Shown here: positions 56,319 through 64,000 of the stretch, piece by piece
How the letters are laid out: every line of letters starts with the position of its first letter
How positions within the stretch are numbered: the first letter of the stretch is position 1
Assembly: GCA_965230215.1 (NCBI GenBank)
Contig: CBDDKN010000001.1
Coordinates: 2,170,001-2,234,000, forward strand
Origin: RFSX01 sp965230215
GTDB lineage: Bacteria; Bacteroidota; Bacteroidia; Chitinophagales; Saprospiraceae
Direction of reading: 5' to 3'
DNA: 64,000 nucleotides
Notes under the pieces: model-generated
The model's input: only the letters and a program-made list of their open reading frames with translations
Database searches by the model: none
Told to the model about the DNA's origin: nothing
Made by a program: the position numbers and the translations under genes

Positions 56319-58124
56319 TTAGGATTCGAATAATTGGCCCAAAACAGCCTGCTTATAATATAAGCCATCAGGAATCCTCATCAACTCTTCATGTGTCCCC
56401 TGTTCTGCAATGATGCCCTTATCCAAAACATATATTCTATCTGCATCGATAATGGTACTTAATCTGTGCGCAATGATGATTGAAGTTCTGTTTTGCATAA
56501 GCCGATTCAAAGCTTCTTGTACATATTTTTCAGATTCACTGTCCAAAGCAGAGGTCGCTTCGTCCAAAAGTAAAATTACAGGGTCTTTGAGAATAGCTCG
56601 CGCAATGGCAATGCGCTGCCTTTGACCTCCTGATAATTTCACACCTCTCTCACCAACAACAGTATCCAATCCTTCAGGGAAGGCTTGTATGAATTCCCAG
56701 GAATTTGATTGCTTAGCAGCTTCGATTATTTCTTCCTCGGTAGCATGTTCATCTCCATATAATATATTATCACGGATAGTACCACCAAATAAACTGACTT
56801 CCTGGGGTACCATTGCCAGTTTGTTACGGAATGATCTTATCTCATATTCATTTAAATGTTTTCCATCGATAAGAATCTCTCCATCGCTTATATCATAGTA
56901 CCTGAGAAGTATCTGAATGATGGTCGACTTCCCTACCCCGCTGGGACCAACCAATGCCACTTTCTCTCCCGATTTTATATGAAGTGAAACATTATGCAAG
57001 ACCTCTACGTCCGTTCTCGAAGGATAACTGAAACTGACATGATTAAATATTATATCCCCTTTCACTTCCTCGGATAAGGCATCTTTCTCTGCCTTCAGAT
57101 CCAGTTCAGATTCCATACCCAATATATTGCGAACGCGTTCAGTGGCACCTATCGCTCCTAACAACTCGGTTACAAGGTTACCCAGTCCTGCAATCGCACC
57201 CCCAATAATAAATGTATATGTAACAAATGAAATCAGCTCCCCTGGAGTCATTTGCCCATCCTGAACCATTCGTGCTCCTGTATAGATGATAAAAAATATA
57301 GCACCGAGAAACACAACTGTTAGAAATAAAATGAATAGCCCTCTCGACAATCCGTACTTAAGTGCTACACTAATCAACCTTGATTGAATACCGTCATATT
57401 TCCTTTTTTCAAACAATTCAGTTGCAAATGCTTTTACCACTTTGACTGATCCCACAACCTCACCCAACAATGTATTTGATTCAGCAAGTACTTCTTGCCT
57501 TACTTTTGATAGTCGTCGAATCATTCGTCCAAACACCAAGGTCAGAATAACGACCACAGGAATAATCGCCAGCATGATGAATGAAAGCTTTGGTGTAACA
57601 ATCAAAAGGAATACTATTCCGGAAACCAAAACCAAAACTTGTCTGATCAGCTCAGCAAACTGAATCGAGAATACGGAATAAAGCCTGGCGATATCAGAAC
57701 TTACGCGACTTATCAACTCTCCTGTACTGGTCTCTTCATAGAAATTTACAGGAAGCGTTAGCAATTTTGCAAACACATCTTTCCTTATATCAGCGACTGA
57801 TTTTTCAGCAAAATGGGCTGTAAAGTATATCCTGCCAAATGATGCCAATCCTTGTACTATGAGTAGGATAAACATGATGATACCAAGGCCCTCTAAACTC
57901 AATTTAAATCTGTACTGTTCCTGCTTGGCAGCATCAAATAGAAGCCCTATCAAACTGGGAATAACCATGAAGCTAATCGTGGATATGAATAGCAGAAATA
58001 AAGAAATGACAAAATAAATGCGATACGGTTTGATGTATCCAAATATTCTGATAGACTCCAAAAACTGTGTTTTGGAAAATTTAGGACGTTCACTCTGATC
58101 CCCTTTTTGTCTTCTGCCAATCAT
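56319..58124 (-). CDS. ABC exporter, fused permease and ATPase (MsbA/lipid-drug type)
   Basis: A 601-residue half-transporter that would form a homodimer in the inner membrane. Residues about 30-330 hold six membrane segments of an ABC type I exporter domain (IYFVISLFLLFISTISFMV; LVLVSGIVFLLIVTP; LFILFLTVVFLGAIFFIIYT). The ATPase domain follows: Walker A GPSGVGKST at about 394, signature LSGGQRQ at about 498, Walker B VILLLDEATSALD at about 515, and H-loop IIAHRLST at about 548. Length is normal for the family. The substrate cannot be read from sequence; lipid, drug or peptide export are all possible. It stands alone on the minus strand, divergent from the plus-strand gene at 58265. Confidence 0.93.
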   Translation of the reverse strand: MIGRRQKGDQSERPKFSKTQFLESIRIFGYIKPYRIYFVISLFLLFISTISFMVIPSLIGLLFDAAKQEQYRFKLSLEGLGIIMFILLIVQGLASFGRIYFTAHFAEKSVADIRKDVFAKLLTLPVNFYEETSTGELISRVSSDIARLYSVFSIQFAELIRQVLVLVSGIVFLLIVTPKLSFIMLAIIPVVVILTLVFGRMIRRLSKVRQEVLAESNTLLGEVVGSVKVVKAFATELFEKRKYDGIQSRLISVALKYGLSRGLFILFLTVVFLGAIFFIIYTGARMVQDGQMTPGELISFVTYTFIIGGAIAGLGNLVTELLGAIGATERVRNILGMESELDLKAEKDALSEEVKGDIIFNHVSFSYPSRTDVEVLHNVSLHIKSGEKVALVGPSGVGKSTIIQILLRYYDISDGEILIDGKHLNEYEIRSFRNKLAMVPQEVSLFGGTIRDNILYGDEHATEEEIIEAAKQSNSWEFIQAFPEGLDTVVGERGVKLSGGQRQRIAIARAILKDPVILLLDEATSALDSESEKYVQEALNRLMQNRTSIIIAHRLSTIIDADRIYVLDKGIIAEQGTHEELMRIPDGLYYKQAVLGQLFES

Positions 58125-58264
58125 TATGCAAATATATTTAAACCAATACTATAATATGATTAAGTTTTCTATATGACATTTCACTAATTTTCAATGTTTA
58201 AACATCAAATAATGCAAGCCCATCGATCTAAATGACTTATATTCATCAGCTTAATACACAAATC

Positions 58265-59083
58265 ATGAAAATCAAGTCAACACTAGTCGTTCTAGGAGTA
58301 TGTTTTATCTGGCTAACATCAGTTTCCAACAGATTGGGTCGTGCCAACCTCACAGGAGGTGGATCCACCACTGCACCTGGGGAAACGGGTCAATATTGTG
58401 GTGCCTTCGGTTGCCACTTTAGCGATGCATTTGATGTTGAAGCCAAGCTCCAATTACTCTCCCTCGATAGCATGCCAGTATCAGTTTACACACCAGGCGA
58501 AGAGTATATTATCAGTGTAGACGCAGATAAAACTGGTTTTCCAACAGCATACGGTTTTCAGATAGTTGGTTTATCATCTCAAGATGACTCTGGCTTAGCA
58601 GGCTTCCATGATTTTCCGGAAAGGGTGAGAGAAGTGATGATCAATGACAGACAATACGTTGAGCAAAGCAATAGAATCCCTCAAATTCCAATATATCTAA
58701 ACTGGACTGCGCCGGAAGAAGGCACAGGAACAGTAGATTTTTATGCTGTAGTAAATGCCGTAGACGGGAATGGTACTTCAAATGGAGATGGAGCAGATTC
58801 TACAAGATTGCAAATTCCAGAAGATATTATGTCATCAAATGAAGCTCTGAGCTTGGATTATAATGTTTCAATCTTTCCAAATCCAGCATCTGATAATCTG
58901 GTAGTTCAAACAGACAAAGCATTCAATAGAGCAGAAATAATCAATGTTTCTGGTCAGAAAGTAATGGACCTTAATACCGGTAATCAACAAATAGATATCT
59001 CTTCTCTGAAGCCTGGTATATATATTTTGAATATCATTTTTGAAGACAAGACAAGACTATCGGAAAAGCTACTTATCAATTAA
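58265..59083 (+). CDS. Choice-of-anchor V domain protein with T9SS sorting domain
   Basis: A secreted protein of 272 residues. An earlier in-frame ATG exists at 58232, but 58265 is preferred because it places a signal peptide (KSTLVVLGVCFIWLTSVS) at the very N-terminus. Residues 33-51 read GSTTAPGETGQYCGAFGCH, the APGE...CH start of choice-of-anchor V proteins; here the cysteines are spaced C-x4-CH (Cys45, Cys50, His51). A beta-rich domain follows to about 185. The last ~75 residues are a type A T9SS sorting domain (SIFPNPASDNLVV ... SSLKPGIYIL). Function is unknown. A heme-binding role of the C-x4-CH is possible but unproven. Its stop overlaps that of the convergent TPR gene by four bases. 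Confidence 0.88.
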   Translation: MKIKSTLVVLGVCFIWLTSVSNRLGRANLTGGGSTTAPGETGQYCGAFGCHFSDAFDVEAKLQLLSLDSMPVSVYTPGEEYIISVDADKTGFPTAYGFQIVGLSSQDDSGLAGFHDFPERVREVMINDRQYVEQSNRIPQIPIYLNWTAPEEGTGTVDFYAVVNAVDGNGTSNGDGADSTRLQIPEDIMSSNEALSLDYNVSIFPNPASDNLVVQTDKAFNRAEIINVSGQKVMDLNTGNQQIDISSLKPGIYILNIIFEDKTRLSEKLLIN

Positions 59084-60099
59084 CCTTCATCAGTCTGTTT
59101 TAAAAGCGCATTAAGAGCCTGTCTTGCTTTGCTATAATTACTGTTCAATTTCAAACAAGTATTATAGTCTTCCTTTGCAGCCTCGATATTCCCTTTGGCT
59201 TCCTGGGCCATGCCTCTGTAGTAATAAGACAAATGCAGTTGTGGTTTTACTTTTGTCATGATGTCAAATTGCTCATAAGCCCGGTCAATTGAATCCATGC
59301 TCATATACAGTATGCCAGCATTCAGATACGCATCTAGATAGCTCCTGTCAATGATATTAATCTGTCTATAGATATCAAGCGCTTCTTCTAAACGGCCATT
59401 ATTCTGCAAATAGAATGCTTTTGAATGCCATGGAATAGGATTGGATCTGTCAACATTTATTGCTGCTTCATAATACTGAAGTGCCTTATCATTATCTTCA
59501 TCCTCAAATATCTGACCCAATATAATCCAGGCATCTGTCAATTCAGGATCAAGTTCCGTAGCTTTTCTGAAAGCATTTTTAGCCCTGGCAATATCCTCTA
59601 TGCTCCTGAGATTCATGCCCATCATAAAATAAGCTTCGGCATTCTGCGGATTCAAGGAAAGAATGTTTGAACAGGTTTGTAATGATTCATCATACTGCTT
59701 AAGAATCAATTGTGTTTCCGATAATTTAAGCATGCTGGCAACCCGTTCAGGAAAAAGCTCTACACACTTTTCCATCGTTGATAAGGCCTCACGAGATCTG
59801 AAATAATCCAGATAAGTGTCAGATAGCAAATGATAATAATCTGCTTGTAAAGAATCAATACTAATAGCTCGATTCAGATCTTCAATGGCACCATCGAAAT
59901 AACTGTTGTCATAGTACAGTTTTGCTCTTTCATAAAGCAAGGTATGATCCATACTGTCTTTTTGAATAAGCGCATTAATTTTATCTAAAGCAGCATTACC
60001 TGTAGGCTTCAACTCCGCATTTTTACTCCCAGCTTCATTACATGCCAGACACAAAGCCGACAACAGTACCAATACCATTATATATCTAAATCTCATCAT
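59080..60099 (-). CDS. TPR-repeat lipoprotein
   Basis: A 339-residue protein with a lipoprotein signal (IMVLVLLSALCLACNEAG; lipobox LCLAC, Cys20) and then about eight tetratricopeptide repeats from about 50 to the end (for example AEAYFMMGMNLRSIEDIARAKNAFRKATELDPE and SYYYRGMAQEAKGNIEAAKEDY, quoted in parts of the repeat). It probably sits at the periplasmic face of a membrane as a protein-interaction scaffold; the partner is unknown. Its ATG overlaps the stop of the PhzF-family gene (ATGA), so the two are likely translationally coupled and the gene is last in the dsbD operon. Confidence 0.88.
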   Translation of the reverse strand: MMRFRYIMVLVLLSALCLACNEAGSKNAELKPTGNAALDKINALIQKDSMDHTLLYERAKLYYDNSYFDGAIEDLNRAISIDSLQADYYHLLSDTYLDYFRSREALSTMEKCVELFPERVASMLKLSETQLILKQYDESLQTCSNILSLNPQNAEAYFMMGMNLRSIEDIARAKNAFRKATELDPELTDAWIILGQIFEDEDNDKALQYYEAAINVDRSNPIPWHSKAFYLQNNGRLEEALDIYRQINIIDRSYLDAYLNAGILYMSMDSIDRAYEQFDIMTKVKPQLHLSYYYRGMAQEAKGNIEAAKEDYNTCLKLNSNYSKARQALNALLKQTDEG

Positions 60100-60878
60100 A
60101 ACAAATTCGCTTTTAAGACAGTAATCGCGTCTCCTGTTAGAAACACCCTGTCCTCGTTTAATTCACAAATCAATTCCCCTTTTCTCTTGCTCAACTGCGC
60201 GGCGTACATTCTTTTCTTATTTAGCTGATCTGACCAATAAGGAGTTAAAAGCGTGTGCGCAGAACCTGTAACGGGATCTTCATCAATTCCCACCGCAGGA
60301 CAGAATACCCGCGAAACAAAATCATACCTGGATCCTCGTGATGAAACAATGACAGTTCTATGTTCAAGATCTTTCATCATAGCAAGATCCGGAATACACC
60401 TAAGTACAGCATCCTCATTTTCTAATATGATCAACAGATCATCTGTCCCAGTGTACGATGCCAGCACGTTTTGATTTATAAGCTTTGGAATGTATCCTTT
60501 TTCACACAAGTCAAATTGATCAACAGGAAAATCCATTTTATAAGAGCCATTCCCAAGGTTCTCAACCTTTAAAACACCTCTAGCGCTTGTCTTGAATTCA
60601 ATTGAATCAGAATCAATATCCATTTCGCTAAATAAAACATGTGCAGAAGCCAAAGTAGCATGCCCGCATAATTCCACTTCCGTCAAAGGTGTAAACCATC
60701 GGATACCATACTTGTTGTGATTTATATGAACGACAAACGCTGTCTCAGATAGGTTCATTTCTGCAGCAATACTCTGCATCGTACTATCATCAAACCATGA
60801 TTCAGTAACACATACGGCCGCAGGGTTACCTTTAAATCTTTCCTTAGTGAAGGCGTCAACCTGATATATGGCTGTCAT
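60096..60878 (-). CDS. PhzF-family isomerase
   Basis: A 260-residue protein of the PhzF / diaminopimelate-epimerase-like fold. Open frame extends upstream to 60977, but the start at 60878 is chosen: it gives the family's usual N-terminus (MTAIYQVDAFTKERFKGNPA), lies one base after the dsbD stop, and avoids overlap with dsbD. Family motifs: GNPAAVCV at 17-24, the catalytic Glu at 45 (NLSETAFV), VELCGHATLASAHVL, and DPVTGSAHTLL near the C-terminus. PhzF itself isomerises a phenazine precursor, but most relatives have unknown substrates and no phenazine genes are here. It is the middle gene of a tight operon. Confidence 0.92.
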   Translation of the reverse strand: MTAIYQVDAFTKERFKGNPAAVCVTESWFDDSTMQSIAAEMNLSETAFVVHINHNKYGIRWFTPLTEVELCGHATLASAHVLFSEMDIDSDSIEFKTSARGVLKVENLGNGSYKMDFPVDQFDLCEKGYIPKLINQNVLASYTGTDDLLIILENEDAVLRCIPDLAMMKDLEHRTVIVSSRGSRYDFVSRVFCPAVGIDEDPVTGSAHTLLTPYWSDQLNKKRMYAAQLSKRKGELICELNEDRVFLTGDAITVLKANLL

Positions 60879-60879
60879 G

Positions 60880-63342
60880 CTATTGCTTTGAACCTTCAAA
60901 GGTCTGGAGCCCACATTCCATGTAGTCATTATACTCCTTAACACCCTCATTCTGACGATAACCTCTAGGCTTGGCAATCACTTGCTGGTCAGGAGTCATC
61001 ATGACATATAATGGTTGTGAATTCTGTTCAAAGTTTACAATCTGAAAATCAGCCCATTTATTGCCAACATTTCTGATCTTTGGATTATCCTTTCTGACAG
61101 AAATCTTAGTCTCTTCCAATTTCTTGTCATCATCTACATATAAGGATACCAGTACGAAATCATTGGTCAGCTTCTCGCGTATCTCATCCCTGACCCAGAT
61201 ATGTTCCTCCACCTTTCTACAGTTAACACATCCGTAACCCGTGAAATCAAGAAATACCAGTTTATCCAACTTGCGTGCGTAATCCAATCCCTCATAATAA
61301 TCTTTAAAGCATGGAATATTATTGGCACACATGGTATAACTAGGATACTCAGCTTTTATAGCTGGATCAACTTCCTTTGCTGGCTTGAAAAAGTTATAAT
61401 GTGCTGGAGGAGCCAAACCACTTAATGCACCAAGTGAGTTGTAGTTGCCTGTTTTTTCATTATTGAAAAATCCAGTAACCAAATAAAAAGTAAAAGCCAG
61501 TGAAGCTGTTGCCAAAAGCATCCTGGTGACACTTCTCTTGCGCAAAGGACTGTCATGTGGAAACTTTATCAAACCAAACAAGTACAAACTCAGCAAAAAG
61601 AATATGACTACCCAGACGCCCATAAATAATTCATACTTAAGGAAGTTCCAGTGATTGGTCATATCTGCAACTGACAAGAACTTGAATGCCAATGCCAGCT
61701 CAAGGAAACCCAACACTACTTTGACTGAATTCATCCACCCCCCAGATTGAGGCAAAGTATTCAACCAGGCTGGGAATGCCGCAAATAGTCCAAACGGCAA
61801 GGCCAATGCAATTGCAAATCCCAACATCACTATAGCAGGCCCTACAGCATTGGAAGCTGCCGTTACAATGGCTGATCCAATAATCGGACCTGTACAGGAA
61901 AATGATACTAGGGCCAATGTAAATGCCATAAAGAATATACCAAGTATACCCCCTTTGTCAGCCATGCTATCACTTCGAGTGGACCAAGAGCTTGGCAATG
62001 TTATCTCATAATACCCAAAGAATGAAAACGCAAAAGCTACGAATATCAAAAAGAATAAAGTATTGGCTATCCAGTTAGTCGACAACCTGTTGAGGGCTTC
62101 AGGCCCAAACACAGCTGTCAAAATCAATCCCAAAGCAACATAGATAACAATAATAGATAAGGCATATATCATACCGTTAACCCATCCCTTACGCTTGGTA
62201 TCTTTAGTAAAGAAACTCACAGTAAGAGGAATCATTGGAAACACACATGGCGTCAACAATGCCAGTAGTCCTCCAAGGAACCCAAAAATGAATGAAGTAA
62301 ACAAACCTCTGTCTGCTGTTTCCTCGCCTCCTATACAATCACCAATAGGATCTTCATATGTCTGTACAATGGATTCGATCTTTTGATCCACCATTTCTGA
62401 TGCGTCAAATACTGTCTGAGACGGAATAGTTGCTGATGAGCCTGCGCTCACAGTTTTCAGATTAAAAACAAAATCAACATCCGTTGGTGGAAGACACTTC
62501 TCGCTGTCACAGGTCATATAAGTGAGATACCCTTTCAATTCCTCAGCTCCTGTAGATTTTAATTTCTGACTGATGACAAACTTCTCCCCACTCAGATATT
62601 TTATAACATTCACGTTATCAAATAAAGGATCCGGTCCCTCTTTCTTCTTTCCGCTCTCTTCAGCATCACCGATAAGCTCGAAACCACCCTCAGTCTCATA
62701 ATTAACAGACGTAGGAAATGGACCATTATCTTCCGTATAAAGCGAATATACTGTCCATCCATCCTGAATGTCGGCAGTGAACTTTATTGTATATAGATCA
62801 TCTTGACCCTTGCTTATACCATAGGACCACTTAACAGGATCCAAAACCTTCTGCCCACCATCATCACTATCAGTTGATCCAGTACCCAGGTTGTTTAAGT
62901 CAAAGCTGAATTCCACATCGGTTGGTGGAAGACACTTCTCTTTATCACAGGTCATATAAGTGAGATACCCAACAATTTTGTCTACACCTGGCTCTACTTT
63001 CAGCTTTTGCTTGATCTTGTAATCTTCATCTCCGAGAAACTTGATCACATCCAATCCGAAGATATTGTCCCAACCTTCTTTCTTATGACCAAACTCTTCT
63101 CCATCACCATTCTTACTAACACCCTCCGATTCGAAGTTTATAGATGTGGGTACGGGTCCTTCATCAGATGTGAATTGAGAATAGACTGTCCAGTCATCAT
63201 CAATTTCAGCGTTGAATTCAAGCATATATTCATTCTCGCCAATAGCTTCCAATGAATATGTCCATTCAACCGGATTTAAAGTCTGGGCTGTTACAAGACT
63301 GGCATATAACAACATGCCCAATAAAGACAGAATTCGCATCAA
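60880..63342 (-). CDS. dsbD: Thiol:disulfide interchange protein DsbD with two N-terminal domains
   Basis: An 820-residue inner-membrane protein that carries electrons from cytoplasmic thioredoxin to the periplasm. A signal peptide (LLGMLLYASLVTAQ) is followed by two DsbD-alpha-like domains (about 22-150 and 170-295), each ending in a TCDxEKCLPP cysteine pair. A CcdA-type membrane domain spans about 340-640, with its redox cysteines at 366 (LTPCVFPMIP) and 483 (SFSCTGPIIG). The C-terminal thioredoxin-like domain has the active site GYGCVNCRK at Cys705/Cys708. E. coli DsbD has one alpha domain; the duplication here is notable. A 17-base gap separates it from the upstream lone alpha-domain gene. 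It sits between that gene and the PhzF gene in one operon. Confidence 0.95.
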   Translation of the reverse strand: MMRILSLLGMLLYASLVTAQTLNPVEWTYSLEAIGENEYMLEFNAEIDDDWTVYSQFTSDEGPVPTSINFESEGVSKNGDGEEFGHKKEGWDNIFGLDVIKFLGDEDYKIKQKLKVEPGVDKIVGYLTYMTCDKEKCLPPTDVEFSFDLNNLGTGSTDSDDGGQKVLDPVKWSYGISKGQDDLYTIKFTADIQDGWTVYSLYTEDNGPFPTSVNYETEGGFELIGDAEESGKKKEGPDPLFDNVNVIKYLSGEKFVISQKLKSTGAEELKGYLTYMTCDSEKCLPPTDVDFVFNLKTVSAGSSATIPSQTVFDASEMVDQKIESIVQTYEDPIGDCIGGEETADRGLFTSFIFGFLGGLLALLTPCVFPMIPLTVSFFTKDTKRKGWVNGMIYALSIIVIYVALGLILTAVFGPEALNRLSTNWIANTLFFLIFVAFAFSFFGYYEITLPSSWSTRSDSMADKGGILGIFFMAFTLALVSFSCTGPIIGSAIVTAASNAVGPAIVMLGFAIALALPFGLFAAFPAWLNTLPQSGGWMNSVKVVLGFLELALAFKFLSVADMTNHWNFLKYELFMGVWVVIFFLLSLYLFGLIKFPHDSPLRKRSVTRMLLATASLAFTFYLVTGFFNNEKTGNYNSLGALSGLAPPAHYNFFKPAKEVDPAIKAEYPSYTMCANNIPCFKDYYEGLDYARKLDKLVFLDFTGYGCVNCRKVEEHIWVRDEIREKLTNDFVLVSLYVDDDKKLEETKISVRKDNPKIRNVGNKWADFQIVNFEQNSQPLYVMMTPDQQVIAKPRGYRQNEGVKEYNDYMECGLQTFEGSKQ

Positions 63343-63359
63343 GATTTAATTTTGGTTAG

Positions 63360-63869
63360 TTAGAAGGGCTTTTTCTTTAGTTTTTTATTGTCAGAGTTCA
63401 GCTGTAGTGGATTTGTCACATTGATTGTAAAACTGAATTCAGCATCTCTTGGAGGCAAACACATTGTATCATTACAAAGCATGTAAGTAACATAACCCGT
63501 TACTTTTTGAGAGATATCATCCACCTGAACTTTCTGCTTGATCACAAACGGTTCCTTGCTGGTAAACTTAACAACCTCCATTTCAAACATCTTGTCCAGA
63601 GCTTGTTTTCTATCTCCAGTTTCTTTCAATTCACCAACAGGCTTTACATTTTTAGAAGTGTAACTTACTGAGGCAGGAATAGGCCCTCCTTCAGCAGTAT
63701 CTTTTGAATAAATCACCCAACCTTTTTCAAGCTTGGCTTTAAAAATAAGTTCATACTCCTTTTCACCAACCTGGTTGATGTCAAACTGCCACTGCTCAGG
63801 GTTCATCTCCTGTTGAGCTGAAAGCATAAAAGTGAATAGAAAGAAAAATACAGTAATGATCGTTTTCAT
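63360..63869 (-). CDS. Secreted lone DsbD N-terminal (alpha-like) domain protein
   Basis: A 169-residue protein with a signal peptide (IITVFFFLFTFMLSAQQ) and a single domain matching either N-terminal domain of the DsbD next door (WVIYSKDTAEGGPIPASV; TGYVTYMLCNDTMCLPP). The cysteine pair C-x4-C near residue 130 is kept, so it may relay electrons from DsbD to periplasmic targets. The C-terminus is basic (KKLKKKPF). It is the first gene of the operon, 17 bases before dsbD. Confidence 0.9.
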   Translation of the reverse strand: MKTIITVFFFLFTFMLSAQQEMNPEQWQFDINQVGEKEYELIFKAKLEKGWVIYSKDTAEGGPIPASVSYTSKNVKPVGELKETGDRKQALDKMFEMEVVKFTSKEPFVIKQKVQVDDISQKVTGYVTYMLCNDTMCLPPRDAEFSFTINVTNPLQLNSDNKKLKKKPF

Positions 63870-63902
63870 ATCTAATTATTATTAAGAGCCTAATCGGCCC
63901 AT

Positions 63903-63928
63903 CAAATTTAAGGTTTTATAAAGGACAA
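63903..63928 (-). promoter_or_regulatory. Likely promoter of the dsbD operon
   Basis: On the minus strand, TTG (63928-63926), a 15-base spacer and TAAATTTG (63910-63903) resemble the Bacteroidota -33/-7 elements, though the spacer is shorter than usual. The predicted start site would give a leader of roughly 25-30 bases. The remaining sequence to 64000 shows no gene. Confidence 0.45.
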
Positions 63929-64000
63929 TCTAATCCGGCAGCAGTTCAATAGTTTTCATCGCTATGTCAACTGTATGACCTTAGACCAACTTTAAAACTT

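Noticed and set aside
58129..58136. TATATTTG as a promoter for the ABC exporter
   Set aside because: It lies only about five bases from the start codon and has no suitably placed TTG element.
58232..58264. Upstream start for the choice-of-anchor V protein
   Set aside because: It would put 11 polar residues ahead of the signal peptide; the ATG at 58265 gives a normal one.
60879..60977. Longer N-terminus for the PhzF-family protein starting at 60977
   Set aside because: The extra 33 residues overlap dsbD and precede the family's standard MTAIYQVDAF start.

Overview
This window looks like a low-GC Bacteroidota chromosome, most likely from the Saprospiria/Saprospiraceae. That placement is inferred from protein architecture, not from a marker gene. 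The evidence is: several surface proteins with type IX secretion (T9SS) C-terminal sorting domains; HYR, DUF11, SdrD-B-like and dockerin modules; a choice-of-anchor V protein; and promoter elements of the Bacteroidota TAnnTTTG type. No rRNA, tRNA, CRISPR array, IS element or phage gene was seen.

Region 1 (1-40129, minus strand) is one uninterrupted reading frame. It starts at 40129 and runs off the left edge, so at least 13,376 codons are present and the C-terminus is missing. The N-terminal ~1,490 residues hold a signal peptide, six HYR-like modules (one carrying a jelly-roll-like insert), a Ca-binding-like DxDxDG segment and an IgGFc-binding-type domain. The rest is about 150 HYR modules of exactly 79 residues (237 bp) each, broken only by a single 3-bp insertion. 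The array is hierarchical, with 711, 1896, 2133 and 6162 bp higher-order duplications. Its left part is almost perfectly homogenised and its N-terminal edge is divergent.

Region 2 (40130-56318, minus strand) holds a 3708-residue adhesin (SdrD-B-like, Ig-like and seven DUF11 modules, then a dockerin and a T9SS sorting domain). It also holds a shorter paralog of its C-terminal ~1,300 residues. The paralog is split by a one-base frameshift into 52879-56013 and 52011-52904. Both units end in clear hairpin-poly-U terminators, and related sequence elements lie in their upstream regions.

Region 3 (56319-64000) is more ordinary. It has an MsbA-type ABC exporter, a divergent choice-of-anchor V protein on the plus strand, and a compact minus-strand operon: a lone DsbD N-terminal-domain protein, a DsbD with two N-terminal domains, a PhzF-family isomerase and a TPR lipoprotein. 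The last genes of the operon overlap or abut.

Read together, the locus encodes secreted or surface-attached structural and adhesion proteins. Each canonical HYR module carries four cysteines, so the giant protein has roughly 600 in this window alone. A periplasmic thiol-redox operon lies 20 kb away. That link is suggestive and inferred, not shown.
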